A stretch of 64,000 bases of DNA from Hymenoscyphus infarciens (GCA_001414345.1 LLCB01000115.1:62001-126000); one strand, 5' to 3'; shown: positions 34,708 through 48,163, counted from the stretch's first letter. Notes: generated by a model from the letters alone, not told the origin. Numbers and translations are program-made.

Positions 34708-34944
34708 ATGGGGATACTCGAGCCGAGAATTATGGCGGTTATGAGTCTGCTTGTTTCTGTTTATATTATGGGTTTGGTTTTTATTTTTGTGTGTGTGCCT
34801 TATTGCTTGGGTTTTGCGGTTGGGGCGTGGAGGAGGGCGTGGTTGGAAGGTGGGCAGAGGGGTAGGGGGGATGAGACGTTTTGGGGGTATCTTGTTTTGA
34901 AGAGTAGGAGAGTGAGAAGCGAGAAAGGCGTAGTGAGAAGGTAG
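34708..34944 (+). CDS. Small putative membrane protein, 78 aa
   Basis: ATG 34708 in good context (AAACCATGG) opens a 78-codon frame. Residues 9-40 are strongly hydrophobic (MAVMSLLVSVYIMGLVFIF), giving one or two membrane spans, and the tail is basic (RRVRSEKGVVRR). A leader free of upstream frames and the membrane segment make it plausible, but no family is recognised. It is the last unique frame before the AT-rich repeat block. Confidence 0.4.
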   Translation: MGILEPRIMAVMSLLVSVYIMGLVFIFVCVPYCLGFAVGAWRRAWLEGGQRGRGDETFWGYLVLKSRRVRSEKGVVRR

Positions 34945-35377
34945 TGGGAGCTTGATTTTTGCGAGAAGAGGGGATGTAATCCCGTGGTAAATTCTAAGTT
35001 AAGCGAGCGTTTTGGGATAACTAAATCTGGGTTTCGGGTCTTACTTGAAAAACTGGGAAGGGTAGTTGACAAGTTGCAAAAACCAGATCATGACGAGACA
35101 TCTTAGGGTTATTGTTTCAAAGAGGACTTGAGTGGTAATAAGAGAAAGATAGTTAGTTTAGCGTCACCGCCGGCTCTTTTGGTACGTTCAAAGAAAACCC
35201 CACTTAAGTGGTTCTTCCGACAATCTGCTATGTTTCTCTTTAACAACCTGGGGATCCACCGGTTTTTTCAAGGTGTGGATATTCTTTGAGAGGATATCAT
35301 CTGATCGCCATGAGCCATTGATGAGTAAAAAATTCAAGCCTGTTCGAGAACTCTTAGTAATAGTAATAGAGTAATAA
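34945..35377. other. Transition from unique DNA to the AT-rich transposon block
   Basis: Base composition changes sharply near 35350, from normal sequence to one with almost no CA or TG. The Gypsy LTR starts at 35378. No gene is seen. Confidence 0.5.
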
Positions 35378-35568
35378 TATAACGGCTCTCTATAAATATA
35401 TAAAGAGAGTATTTGTAGAATAGTACTTAATATTAAGGAAAACTAAACTAAAGAGAAAAGTAAAGAGTATAGATATTCTAGCTTTATTTATATATATTAA
35501 GTAAAGCCTTAGTAAAGCCTTAGAATAACCTAGTTATATAAGTAACGTATAGAACTAGGACTATTATA
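35378..35568 (-). repeat. LTR of the Gypsy element (3' LTR in element orientation)
   Basis: Same length as, and close similarity to, 44973-45163. Differences are mainly C/T and G/A transitions. Ends TATAACGG and ACTATTATA look like TGTAACGG and a TTACA end changed by transitions. Confidence 0.85.
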
Positions 35569-38099
35569 CTACTTCCCTCTTTAAATAGGCCTCTTATAAC
35601 TAAGTAGCTTTATTCTTTTTTAATATAAGAGTATTAACCTCTAGCTTACTATAATCTTCTCTTCTAGTCTTATATACTACTTTCTATAGTAGAAGAGCTT
35701 TTAGAGAACTAGCTGTCTTTAGCTTCTCTAAATAGAAGTTCTCTACTAGTTATAGTATATATATTAGTTATTAAGCTAAATATTAATTAAGGTTTTTATT
35801 ATAGCTTTTCTACTTAATTTAGTAATAGAGAGACTACTATCTCTTTTTACTAGCTAGTATTTCTTCGACCTTCTATTCCTCTTCTTTATTTATAATAATT
35901 AATAGAGGTAGTATAACTACCTATTCTAGTAAGAGATCGTCTATAGTCTTATATAACTTCTTAGAGGTAAAGATAGAGTAGACTTTAATAAAAGCTATTA
36001 GTTATAATTAGAAAGTAGAACCTACTTCTTAAAAAATCTTAAAAGGGCTAGCTATCTAGTAGTCTAGCTTTTAGCTTAGTTATTAAGTTACCTAGTCCTT
36101 TATTATAATAAAGACTATATCTTTTACTCTAAAATTAACGTCTTATCTATATTTATTTATATCTTATTTCTTCTTTTATTAAGCTTTTAATATATTTACT
36201 TAGCTAATGTCTAAGACCTCTTAGATTATCTTTATAACTATTATAGCCTCTTCTTATAATAGCTATTCTTTTATATTAGCTAGTTTTAGTATTTACTAGT
36301 TAAATAAGGTTCTTAGTATATATTCCTTTTATAGCTTAAAAGGTAATATTCTAATAGTATTATAAGATAGTACTAACTATATATAGTCTATTATTAGAAG
36401 GATCTTAGACTAATTAGTATAATAATAACTAATATATAGCTATAAGTACTAATTAAGGTATTAATTTATAATCTTAGTCTAGCTATTAGTTTAAGTATAG
36501 TTTATAGTAGAGAGTTAAAGCTAAATACCTAGGATTTAAGTAAACTCCTTCTAAAACGTAGTAATAAAGTAAGAGCTCTTATTTAATATTATACTTTCTA
36601 GAATCTTATAATATTATAAAACATATTTAATATATAACCTTACTATCTATTTAGAAGTAATATTCTTATAGTAGAGTATTAAAATAGACTATTTAGATAA
36701 GTAGTCTATTATTATAAACATGTTATTATAATTATACTTATTAACTAGAAAAGACTTAAAATCTATAGCTATATATTACTATATATATAGTAGTACTAGG
36801 AGTAGGTATAGATAGCTAGGTATTTTGTTTTAAGAAACGTCTACTCTTTTATATTTATAGTAGTTTTATATATATCTTACGATATTAGCTTTTATATTTT
36901 ACTAGATATATCTTAAATATAGAATCTAGTAGGTCTTATCTCTCTCTAGATAAGCTAAAAGTATCTAATTATAAGCCTTATAAATTAGGTCTATTCTTAG
37001 TATATTTATATCTAGTACTACTAAGTAGTCTTAGTAAAGTAAAAGGCCTTTCTCTAGAGTATATAGAGACTTAGTATTAGTTTTAGCTTATATTTATATA
37101 GCTTAAAGTATTATAGTATTCTTATTTACTTAGTAGATTTATTCTAAAAGTATAAATAATTCTTAAAAGTAGTCTTTATTAACTAGAGCTAGTATAATCG
37201 AGCTTATTTTAACCTCTAGGTCTTTAAATGCTTCTATATTAACTTATTCCTTTATTAAGAGTATATAGGTCTAATACTACTCTTTAAGTTCCTTCTATAA
37301 GTATATTTTATTTACTTTATAAGTTAAAGTATTTATCTTCTTATTCTTATACTCTAAATAGAATATAATAATAAAATAGTACTTAGCTAAGGCTTTAGCT
37401 TATCTTACTTAATAAGTAGTAAGTTACTTAGTAGTTATAAAGTACTTAAATACCTTATAATTAATATAAATATAGATCTTTAAATAAGTACTTTATAGTT
37501 CTAGTCTCTATTCTATAAGTAAGTATATAATAGTAAGTAGCTCTTTATTATATATTTTATAGTTATACTTAGCTAGAGATATAGTCTTACTAAAGTAGAC
37601 TATAAAGTACTATTCTCTATTACCTTATTATTATTATAATACTCTAGTAATAATTCTATTTAAAGTATCTATCTTAATTATAGTAAGAAAGTTAGAAGAG
37701 TAGTAGTAGAGGATTAGTATAGAGATAAGTACTACTTTTAGGTCTTTAAATACTTCTTAATACTTCTTATTAAAATTAAAAAATATATTATTCTATATTA
37801 AGTATACTAAGAGCTTTATAATTATACTATAGTTCTAGATAGACCTTTAATAAAAGTTATAAAAACTAAAAAAGCTTTAAATACTTTTTACTATCTTTAA
37901 AGCTTACTATTTCTATACTACTAAGACCTTTTTAAGGTCTACTTTAATACTATTAATACTATTAATAAACCTAAGATATTTTATCTTCTTAATATTAAAC
38001 TTATACTTCTTAATATTAACTTATAACCTAGTATTTTTAAGATATTAAAAGCTTTTTTATATATATTTTTTATATTTAAAAACGTTTAATAAGTAGATA

Positions 38100-38510
38100 A
38101 GGATATTATTTAAATAAGTAGAGTAGAAGTTATCTAGATAGTTAAATAAGACGTTGTTTATATAGTACTAGTAGGTAGATAAGCTATTTATTAGACTAAA
38201 TAGTAGAACTTTATACTTATATATTCTATAATAAATATAAAAGGTAGTTAATTCCTTAGTATCTAGATCTATTTATATATAGTAGAAGGCTTATTAGATA
38301 TCTAACTTAGTAAAAATATAAGCTTAACTAATATATATAAGTATTTTATTAATTAAAGGTAATATATAGTAGTCCTTTTAAGTAAGATTATTAAGTTTTT
38401 AAAAGTTAATATAGAAATATAATCTTCTATCTACTTTCTTTATAAATAGAATAGGAGTAGTAAAGAGAGACTAGCTATATTTAATAAACCCTTTATAGAG
38501 AGTCTCTAAG
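38100..38510 (-). pseudogene. Gypsy reverse transcriptase remnant
   Basis: The minus strand reads KGFI, then TPILFIKKVDRRLYFYINF, LNNLT, DYYILPLINKILIYIS and IFTKLDI. Further downstream comes FNYLDNFYSTYLNNI. These are the finger, palm motif A and motif C regions of Ty3/Gypsy reverse transcriptase. Motif C, normally Asp-Asp, reads Asn-Asn (plus 38105-38110). Stops interrupt the frame. Confidence 0.8.
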
Positions 38511-39615
38511 ATATATTCCTTTATAGCTAATAACTCTTTTATAGATATCTTATATAAAGGAGAATATCTAAAAGTATTTAAACCTTTAAGATTAATCTTA
38601 TAGTTATAGTATTAGTAAAGTAGAAGAGTATCTAAGACTACTTTAGAAAATACCTTTTTAAAGTCCTAGTACTTATTAAGAAGAGTAATATTAGAGACTA
38701 TATTTAACTCTTAATTAGTTATAATAGTATTAATTTTATATATACTTATAATAAACATCTTACTATTCTTTTAGAGTAAGTAATAATATATTCCTATAAC
38801 TAAAATAGCTAAAATATTAAGAATAGAGTCTAACTTCTTTAAAATAAAGAGTTCTTAATAGTATATTAGAGTAAGTACCTTCTTTATAATACTCTTAAGT
38901 TCTCTCTTTATAACCTAGTATTATACTTATATTAAGGACTTATAGCCTCTCTTAGTATATATAGTTAAGGTATAACTAGTTAAAGTTATAGTATTAATTT
39001 TAAAGTAATCTATAAGCTTTAAGAGTCTTCTACCTTATTAGCGCTGTTTATCTATTTCTATAGCTTAGTTATAAGTATTAGCTTTATTCTAGTAAGAGAG
39101 TATAAAATCTTTTAGTTATATAGTATCTTAAAAGAGAGAGATTAGCTATTAAGCTAAGAAGTAAGGCTTAAAGTTATTAGACTAAAGTAGTTTTTAATAA
39201 GTTATATTAATATTAATATAAAAGTACTTAAAAAACCTTTAACTAAGAATAATATTATATAAACTTAAGTCTAAGAGAATAAATAGTATATTAAAGAATT
39301 TATAGTTATCTAAGATATAATTTAAAAGGAGATAATATATAGCTTTACTTTTAATTTCTCTATTATATCTATAAATCTTAATAGAGGTAGAAAGTCTTTT
39401 AATCTTTAAACTATAGAACTTTATAAAGTTATAACTAAGTTATATATTTATAAAAGAAAAGGTATTTACTCTAAAGTTATTAAAAGTAGTAGTTTATATA
39501 CTAAATCTATTAATAGTTATTATACTAGGTAAAGTAAATACTTTCTTACTAATTAATAACTATAGATTAATCTTAAAGAGATTAATCCTATATTTACTTA
39601 AGAAGAAGTCTTCTT

Positions 39616-39843
39616 TTAAGCTTCTTTATTTCTTAACTTTAAGCTAGTATCTTCTCTTTTAAGCTTTTTAAGATTAACTTTATATATTTTTAACTTTAGA
39701 TAATCCTTAATATAATAACTAAGCTTACTATAGTTAAAATACTTATCTAATAGTCTTAGAGTTAAGTAGTTATTTATAGTAAAGGTATTAAGATGTTTAA
39801 GAGAGATAAAAGAGGCTATAGAAGAAGAAGAGCTAGTAGACAT
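39616..39843 (-). pseudogene. Gypsy gag C-terminal (zinc-knuckle) remnant
   Basis: This 75-codon frame is a chance survivor in the block. Its segment LLDKYFNYSKLSYYIKDYL has the spacing of a retroviral-type CCHC knuckle, with Tyr at the expected Cys and His places, as G-to-A change of TGY codons would give. It lies upstream of the reverse transcriptase in element orientation, where gag ends. It should not be annotated as a host gene. Confidence 0.6.
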
Positions 39844-40272
39844 AGGAGTAGATATATACTAGTTTAAGGTAGAAGGAAAGTTTATTACTTATACTCTTTA
39901 AGAAGTAAGATTTTAGAAGTTACTATTAATATTACTTATAAGATTATAAAAAGAGTTTATATCTCTCTTAACTTAGAACTTAGTAATAATAAGAGATTAG
40001 TATAGTATAGAGGTTAACTTATTTTATAAGTCTTTTACCTAGTCTTATTAAAGAACTTTAGCTTTATTTATAATTTATTAAAACTTAGTATAAAAGTTAT
40101 AGAAAGTTTCTCTCTTTAATATAATAAGGTTTTCCTATTAGATATAAGCTTTTTAGTATATATAAAGGCTAATAGCAATGTTTTAGAAGTAAGTTAATAT
40201 CTCTTTATAGCTACTAAACCGATTAATAGTATTAAACTTATATCTTAGGTAAATATAGTTTTAGACTCTTTT

Positions 40273-40635
40273 TATAACGACACGAAATACACACAACTAC
40301 AGTAGAGGCATATGGGAGTGCGTATAGTAGAATAACGTATATAGATACTAGGCTCTAATATAGAAGAAAACAATAACTGGCCTTTTCTAACTCTAGGAGT
40401 AGGCTACTATATATAAGAGGTTTTAGATAATATAAAAGGGGTACGAAACCAAATAACAATATACGTTAGCTAATATAAAAGCCTGAACCCTACAAAGTAC
40501 GTCCGAAAGTCTAGACAGACGTACGGACGTACGTAACCTTCCTAAATTAGATAATGTAAAACAACAACTACTAAAACCTTATATATACAGCATATGCCAT
40601 ATAATCTCAGCTATACAGGACGGTATACTATCACA
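40273..40635 (-). repeat. LTR of nested element (less mutated copy)
   Basis: Begins TATAACGACACGAAATAC and ends ACTATCACA. It keeps CA and TG where the partner LTR at 43890-44252 has TA. Confidence 0.88.
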
Positions 40636-40899
40636 TCCCCCTCCCTTAAAAAAGACTCGTCCCGAGTCTTCTCTCTCTTATCGTTTAAGGCTAAATCGGG
40701 ATAGCGTAAGTATTACAATTGTTATATTGTCGTAAGTTAGTTAGGGTCTAAATCGTAGCTGACCCAGGTTTAAAGATTCTTTGTTTATCGTAATATCGTA
40801 AGTAAGACAAGATGTTAGGATGGGTTCTAAATCGTAACCAACCCAATTTATAGATGCTTACAAAATAAAGACTTCGTTTCTAATCCTTCAATATTAAAG

Positions 40900-42750
40900 C
40901 AAGTATTCGCGTTCGCTAAAAGAGTGTAGTCTAATCTGTCTAGCAGTCGGAGAAAGTTTAAAGTAAAATCAGAAAAAGTTTAAAATAGAGTCAGAGGCAA
41001 ACATCGAGAAGTAACGTTATAGGTAACAGTGATGTCTCAGCTAAGAGTTTACTTCAAGGGTATACCGATTCGTATCTAATTCAAATTCGAATAAAAAGGA
41101 GGTTCGAAAAAGTTTAAAAGTCGAAAGTGAATTCAGAGTAAAGTCAGAAGTCGTTCAGTCGTGATTAACAGTAATAACTTAGTTAAGAGCTTACTTCAAG
41201 AGCATACTAATTCGTATCTGATTCGAATTCGAATGAAAAAAGAACTTCTAGCCCGGCTAGAAGTGAAAGAAAGTAGGAAAGAAAAGACTATAAGACTCTT
41301 ATTAGAGTCGGTGGCGTTTCAGCTAGTCAAATAAACTTAATACCGAATATTATCAAAGTTTTACTGTCCGAAGTTCAGGACAATAAAAAGGGGCGTTTTA
41401 GCTAGTCAAAAGAGTTATTGCCAAAGTTGTCGTATTAAAATTCTTGTCTAAGTAACCAGGGATAATAAAAGGGGTGGTTTCAGCTAGTTAAAAGAGTTAT
41501 TGCTAAATGTTAAAAACGCTATCTAAAGTTTAGGATAACAAAAAAGGGGTGTAGTCTAATCCGTCTAGCAGGTCAGAGAAAAATTTCAAAAGTTAAAGGT
41601 AAATTTAGAGTAGAGTCAGAAGTAAACATCAAGAGGTAACGTTGTAAGTAACAGTGATAACTTAGTAAAGAGCTTACTTCAAGAGTATACTAATTCGCAT
41701 CCGATTCAAAGAATTTAGAATAAAAAAAAAGAGTATAAGTTCGTCTAAACTAAGGTCGGCTGGTTTTCAGAGTAAAGTCTAAACTGAAAAGTCGATAATG
41801 TTATAGACAGTAATAACTCAGCTAAGAGATCACTATCCTTTCAAGAGTATACCGATTCGATTCGTATCTGATTTAAAAGTTCAAATAAAAAAAAGGACTT
41901 CTGGCTCTACTAGAAGTAAAAGAAAGTAAAGAATATAAGAAAGACTCTATACCAGAGTCGGTAGGGTTTCAGCTAGTTAAAAGCGAAGTTGTTGCTAAGT
42001 TATCTTACTATCCGAAGTTCAGGACAACAGAAGGAGGGGTACAGTTTCAGATACAACAGTATCTAAGTTCAGATATAGGTGTGTAGTTATATAACTATAT
42101 TGCTCAGGCCCGTAGGCCGCCTCGTTCCCTTCAGTAATTTAGGTCTAAATCAGAGTACTTAAGGACTTATTTATCTTCTGATTTCGAAGAAAGAGTTGCT
42201 ATTAGGTCGTAGGGATTTCAGAGCTAGATAGAGGGGTATTCTAAACCGAAGTGCTGATATCAACAAGCTTGGTTGTTTCGTTAGCGGTTAACCTAGCGTT
42301 TTAGTATATCTCCTTATCTATAGTTAAAAGATCGTTCACCATTTTAGCAAAGTTGTAATTCTAGCGTCTCTTAAGAGCAGCAGACGCGTTTCGGAGCTAA
42401 GGTATATGTCCTATATATAGAAGAACCTTTCTGACTCTAGTATCTCCCCGAGTATAGCTATACTTAAAAGGCGACCTTTTGAAGTCGGCAAAAGTTTCTT
42501 CAGCGTATTCTTCTCCTAATTCTACTTCCATCTCTTTCATAACCTTTGTACCAGCGGCTAGGACTTAGTCCGTAACTATAGTCTTTTAAATATTCGCTAG
42601 TAGAGGTATTTTCGAAGGAAAAGTTTAGAGTTAGATAATGTTTAGTTAGGATTAACAGTGATAACTTAGCTAAGAGCTTACTTCTTTAGTCCTAATAGAA
42701 AGCGTATTTTAACTAATTCGTATCCGATTTAAGGGTTGAGAAGTAGTAGG
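40900..42750. repeat. Diverged internal repeat units of the nested element
   Basis: A block like ACAGTRATRACTYAGCTAAG followed by TTACTTCAAGRGTATAC and ATTCGTATC occurs near 41027, 41170, 41660, 41810 and 42656. A second block, TTTCAGCTAGTYAAA followed by GTTATTGC, occurs near 41315, 41395, 41475 and 41965. Spacing is irregular, so this is a higher-order repeat rather than a simple satellite. Confidence 0.6.
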
Positions 42751-43889
42751 AAGGCATCAGAGGCAGCTGCCTATAGCCGAAAGAGGTATGAATTAGAGCT
42801 TTAAAAGTAAAGAAGGGTTTAAACGAAAAGGTTTAAAAGAAGGTTAGATCGGTAAGGGTTTAGAGGTAGAGTGTTTTTAACTTTAAAGTTCGCTTGTAAT
42901 TTTGTCCTCTATCTCTCGACTAACCGATTGTTTTATTCTTTGTTTTTTTTTTTTTATGCCACTATCTCGTTAATATATTGTCTACATCTGAGAAGTCTTA
43001 CTTATTGTTTTGTCGAGATCTTCTAGGTCTTGGTATACGGTTATAGATTAGAGAGGGTTTAGAGGGTCTTTTAAAAAGGGGAGTGGCTCTAGAAGGGGTT
43101 ATTACTCAACGCCATTTGACAGAACTAGGTTCAACATTTCGAAGATGTTAATAAGAGGTCTATTAAAAGGTATTAAAGGTAGCTGCCTATGGCTAAAAAG
43201 GGTAATTAAGGCTTTAAAGCAAGAGAGGGTTTAATCAAAGGTTCGAAAGAGGATCGGATTAAGGAGGGTTTAAAGTAGCGATTTATTAACTTTAAATGTC
43301 GCTTATCTATCTTTCTAGCTTAGCTAGCTAATTCCTTATTTCTTGATTTTCTACTTCTAAAGCTTATATAACTAACTATATCTAGTCTACATTTAAGAAG
43401 TCTTACTAGTCTCTTTAACCGTTGTTGTTTCTTTAGAATCTTCTAGATCTTAGTATATAGGTACTATTTAGGCGGCTTTTAAGAAGGGGAGTAGCCCTAG
43501 AAGGTCGTTTAACGTCTTATAGCAGAACTAGTTTCAACATCTTTATTAATTTAAGAGAGGGGGGGGGTAAGGTTAGATTTAGAAGCCTTCTAGATAACTA
43601 TTATAAGTTAACTTATTCACTAAATCTAGGGTTATTAAGACTCTCAAGAACACTTAGTATATTCTAATCTCTTAATATATACTAAAACACGATTTTTACT
43701 AGCTATCTATATAGATACTAAACTCTAGTATTACTAGCTGTCTAAGTAGTCTCTAATTACCTAGCTATATAAGAATATCGTTATGATATTCTAAATCAAG
43801 AGTAAATCGACTTCTAAATAAAGAGCAGTAACAAGCTTAAAAGAGATATTATTAAGGCTATTACTAGCAAAGAAGAGTTATTATTTTTA

Positions 43890-44252
43890 TATAATAGTAT
43901 AAAATATATATAACTATAGTAGAGGCATATAGGAGTATATATAGTAGAATGACGTATATAGATACTAGGCTCTAATATAGAAGAAAATAATAACTAGTCT
44001 TTTCTAACTCTAGGAGTAGGCTACTATATATAAGAGATTTCAGACGATATAAAAGAGGTACGAAACTGAATAACAATATACGTTAGCTAATATAAAAGCC
44101 CGAACTCTACGAAGTACGTCTGAAAGTCTAGATAGACGTATAGACGTACGTAACCTTTCTAAATTAGATAATATAAAACAACAACTACTCAAACCTTATA
44201 TATATAGTATATGCTATATAATCTCGGCTATATAGAATAGTATACTATTACA
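43890..44252 (-). repeat. LTR of nested element (more mutated copy)
   Basis: Exactly 363 bp like its partner. Differences from 40273-40635 are overwhelmingly transitions, mostly CA to TA and TG to TA. Confidence 0.88.
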
Positions 44253-44972
44253 CTTTTAAAAGTATAGTAGTAGATTAAATTTATCTTTACTTTCTTAGAC
44301 TTAAAGTAGTTAGTATTAATAGATAACTTTACTATAATTTTAGTTTCTTAGGTTATATAAGTAAATTTATCTTTTATAGTAAATTAGTAAAGATTAGCTA
44401 TTCTACTTATCTTCTTTAATAATAGAACTATAGAAGAGAAACGAGTTATATTAAGAGTTTATAGCTAAGTAGAGGTATATTAATAAGAAGTATTAGCTAT
44501 ATTTAAAGTATTTACTTTAAGTTTATAAACTTTACTTATTAATAAAGTTATTATTTTAAGGATTTATTATAAGATAGAGTTAAGTAGAGGTAATTTAGAG
44601 ATCTTATACTATAAGGAACTAGTAGTTACCTTAGTAGGAGGAGGTAGTAGTAGTATAGTAATAGCTAGTATATATGTTTTAGTAGGTTAAGTTCTTAAGC
44701 TAGATTAGAATATAATATTAATAGAAGAGAAAAGAGAGATTAGCTCTACTAACTCTAAAGTAGAGTAGAATAGTTCTTAGGTTAATAGGTTACCTTTAAA
44801 GGACTTAGTATAGCTAATAGAAGAATACTAGACCTTACTACTTAATATAAATAGGTTAAGCTTTATAAAGGAGAATAGTAAATTTAGAGGATTTAATATA
44901 AGTAAATATATATATTATTATTAGGATATTAATAAAAGCCTTCCTAAGTAAAGAGAGAGAGTTTAGTTTTAG

Positions 44973-45163
44973 TATAATAGCTCTCTATAAATATATAAAG
45001 AGAGTACTTATAGAATAGTATCTAATATTAAAGAAAACTGAACTAAAGAGAAAAGTAAAGAGTATAAGTACTCTAGCTTTATTTATATATATTAAGTAAA
45101 GCTTTAACAAAGCCTTAAAATAACCTAGTTACGTAAGTAACGTATATAACTAGGACTGTCACA
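44973..45163 (-). repeat. LTR of the Gypsy element (5' LTR in element orientation)
   Basis: 191 bp, partner of 35378-35568. It ends ACTGTCACA, showing the unmutated terminal CA that the left copy has lost. Confidence 0.85.
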
Positions 45164-45505
45164 GAATTAGCTAACTAGATAGCTTATAAGTAAATTAGGT
45201 ATTTATTTAACGATAATTAGATATAAAAACTAATATTATTAATAATATATTAGAGAAATATCTAATAATTATTATATTAATATTAATAAAAGATTAATCT
45301 TTATAAATCTATTAAGTTATATAATTATAAGTTACTTACTCTAAGCTAGTAAGCTACTTATATTATAAGACGTTTTAGTCTTTTTTTTAAACTTAAACTT
45401 ATATTTAATACTATTAAATCTTTTAAACTCTACTTATATTATAAAATTTTAAACTATATCTAAAGTATTCTAATTTATCTCTTATCTAGCTTTATTACTT
45501 TAGAA

Positions 45506-45844
45506 TATAATAGCTCGTTATCTAGGCTATCCTAGATAGTAGGTAGTACCTGCTATATATAAGGTTTTAGCTATAATTGTTATTTTAGCTACTATTATCT
45601 TATATCTATTTTAGAAAGGTTATATAGGTTTAAGCTTTTATATTAGCTAACGTATAACGTTAGTCGGTTTTAGACCTCTTTTTATACTATCTAAACCTCT
45701 TATATATAGTAGCCTACTTCTAGAGTTAGAGAGAGATAGTTTTTCCTTTTCTTCTATATTAGAGTCTAGTATTTATATATGTTATTCTACTAAACGTACT
45801 CTTATATACCTCTTCTATAGTTATATATATTTTATACTATTATA
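45506..45844 (+). repeat. 5' LTR of the 45.5-48.5 kb element
   Basis: 339 bp, similar to 48164-48505 and to the inverted LTRs of the nested element; heavily transition-mutated. Confidence 0.85.
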
Positions 45845-48163
45845 TAAAAAGGAAAAACTCTTCTTCGCTAGTAATAGTATTTATAATATCTCTTTTAAGC
45901 TTATTATCGCTTTTTATTTTAAATTCGATTTAGCTTAGATTTAGCTTATTATAATACTATTCTTAAATAGCCGAGTAATTAGAGACTACTTAGACAGCTA
46001 GTAATACTAGGGTTTAGTGTCTATATAGATAGCTAGTAAAAATCGTGTTTTATATATTAAGAAAGTAGAATATACTAAGTGTCCTCGAGGCTTCTAATAA
46101 CTCTCTTAGTATAGAGACTACTATATATAGGTTCGGTGAATAAGTTGATATACTATAGTTATCGCGAAGGCTTCTAAATCTAATCTTACTCTTCACTTCT
46201 CTAAATCGATATTATATTAAATTTCCGAGAGACCTTAGGTCTCTCTAAACCTATTCTACTACGAGGTATTAAACTCTCTTCTAGAGCTACTCTTCTTTCT
46301 AAAAGCCGTCTGAATAGTATCTATATACTAAGATCTAGAAGATCTCGACGAAATAAAGATAAGCGAGGCTTCTTAAAAATAGACTAGATATAGTCGATTA
46401 TATAAGCTTTAGAAGTAGAGAATTAGGAAATAAAGGATTAGCTAGCTAAGCTAGAAAAGAGAATAAGTAAGCTTATATTTTAAAGTTAATAACTCGTTTC
46501 GCCTTCGAACTCTCTCTAATCTAACTCTCTTTTAAACCTTTGAATAAACTCTCTTCTACTTCTAAGCTCGAATTTATATCTCTTTCAGCTATAGACAGCT
46601 GTCTCTAATACCTTCTAATATTTCTCTCTTATCTAATATAGTACTAAAGCCTCTTTAAATACTCTCTAAGCTTAATAGAAAAGTAAGCTAAAAAGATCGA
46701 ACTTTTAGATAATAGTATTTTATCTATATACTAATAATAGAAGATATTAGTACGTAATAGATTCTATATAAATACTAATTATTATAACTCCTCTCTAATT
46801 TAAAAAGCTCTTATTTAGAGTATAATAACTAGCTTTACTAGAAACTACCTAGAGCTTAGATATAAGTTAGACTCGGTTTAGAATACTTTTAAAGATTAAG
46901 AAGATATAGTTACTCTTTTAAATACTTACTTTTTAACTAGTTATAAGAAGGAGGATACTTAGAACGCTTTTAAGTTCTTATAAATAGGTAGAATAGACGC
47001 TAAAGAAACTTTTATCGATTTTAAGAGTTACTTTTTAAGTATAGCTATACTTAGAGATATACTAGAATTAGAATAGTTCTATTAAATATAGAATAAGATT
47101 ATACTATAGCTATAAAACTTAGCTACTTTAAGAAAGAGATAATAGAATTATAACTTTATTAAAATAGTATCTAATCTTTTAGCCTTAGATAAGAAGATAT
47201 ACTAAAACGCTAAGTTATATAATATTAGTACTTTAGTCTAAAATACTCTTTTCTTCTTATCTGATTTAGCTCTAAACTCTCTATAATTTAATAGTAAATC
47301 TTCTACTACTTCTAAAGTAGAATTAGAATTAGAAGATAACGATTAAGTCTTTAAGTACTCTAATTTAGACCTAAATCGTAAAAGGGAATAAGGTAATATA
47401 ATAACTTCGGCTTTAACTTCGCTTTTAACTAGCTAAAACTACTCTTTTTATTATTCTAAACTTTAGATAGTAAAACTCTAATAACTTCGGCTATAACTTC
47501 GCTTTTAACTAGCTAAAACTACTCTTTTTATTATTCTAAACTTTAGATAATAAGATAACTTTAGTAATAACTTCGCTTTTAAATAGCTAAAACCTTACTA
47601 ACTCTAGTATAGAGTTTTATATTCTTTACTTTCTTACTTTCTTTTAGTTCTAGCTAGGCTAGAAGTTCTTTTTTATTGAATTCTTTGAATTAGATACGAA
47701 TTAGTACGCTCTTAAAGTAAGCTCTTAACTAAGTTATTACTATCTCTTAACTAAACAACTTCTAACTCTACTCTAAACCTTTAAATTTACTTTAAACTTT
47801 TCTAATTTTACTTTAAACTTTTTCTAACCTACTAGACGGATTAGACTATACTCTTTTAGTAAACGCGAATACTTGTTTTTAATATAGAAGGATTAGAAAC
47901 GAAGTCTATTTTATAAATATCTACGAATTAGTTCGATTATAATTTAGATCTAAAAATCGATATCTTAACGTCTTATTTATAATAAATTATAATAAACAAA
48001 GCATTTATAAACTCGGGTTAGCTACGATTTAGACTCTAATCTACTTTCTCGTTTATAATAAAATTAATAAATACGACTAATATAATAACTTATACTATCT
48101 CGATTCGACTTTAAATAATAAGTAATAGAAGACTTAGAACGAGTCTTTTTTAAAAGAGAGAGA

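Larger units (their letters stand above)
40273..44252 (-). mobile_element. Nested LTR retrotransposon, 3,980 bp, TSD CTTTT, probably non-autonomous
   Basis: Identical-length 363-bp LTRs (40273-40635 and 43890-44252) are flanked by CTTTT on both sides (40268-40272, 44253-44257), inside the Gypsy element. A purine-rich tract beside the left LTR, read on the minus strand, sets the orientation. The internal 3.25 kb has no recognisable pol. It contains diverged repeat units (40900-42750) and a second internal duplication (about 42740-42920 and 43150-43330). CA and TG are common in the left two thirds but rare near the right LTR, so RIP is uneven. A relative in opposite orientation lies at 45506-48505. 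Confidence 0.85.
35378..45163 (-). mobile_element. RIP-degraded Ty3/Gypsy LTR retrotransposon (5.8 kb without the nested insert)
   Basis: Two 191-bp LTRs (35378-35568 and 44973-45163) bound the element; they begin TATAAYRGCTCTC and end CTAGGACT..A. Coding order is on the minus strand. A gag zinc-knuckle-like frame lies near 39690-39760 with Tyr codons at the Cys places. A Gypsy reverse transcriptase follows at about 38510-38100 (LFIKKVDRRLYFYINF, YILPLINKIL, IFTKLDI, YLNNI). A purine-rich tract next to the left LTR, read on the minus strand, fits a polypurine tract and so this orientation. A second LTR element (40273-44252) is inserted in the gag side. Every frame is broken by many TAA and TAG codons. 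No clean target duplication is visible, so flanks may be rearranged or mutated. Confidence 0.82.
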
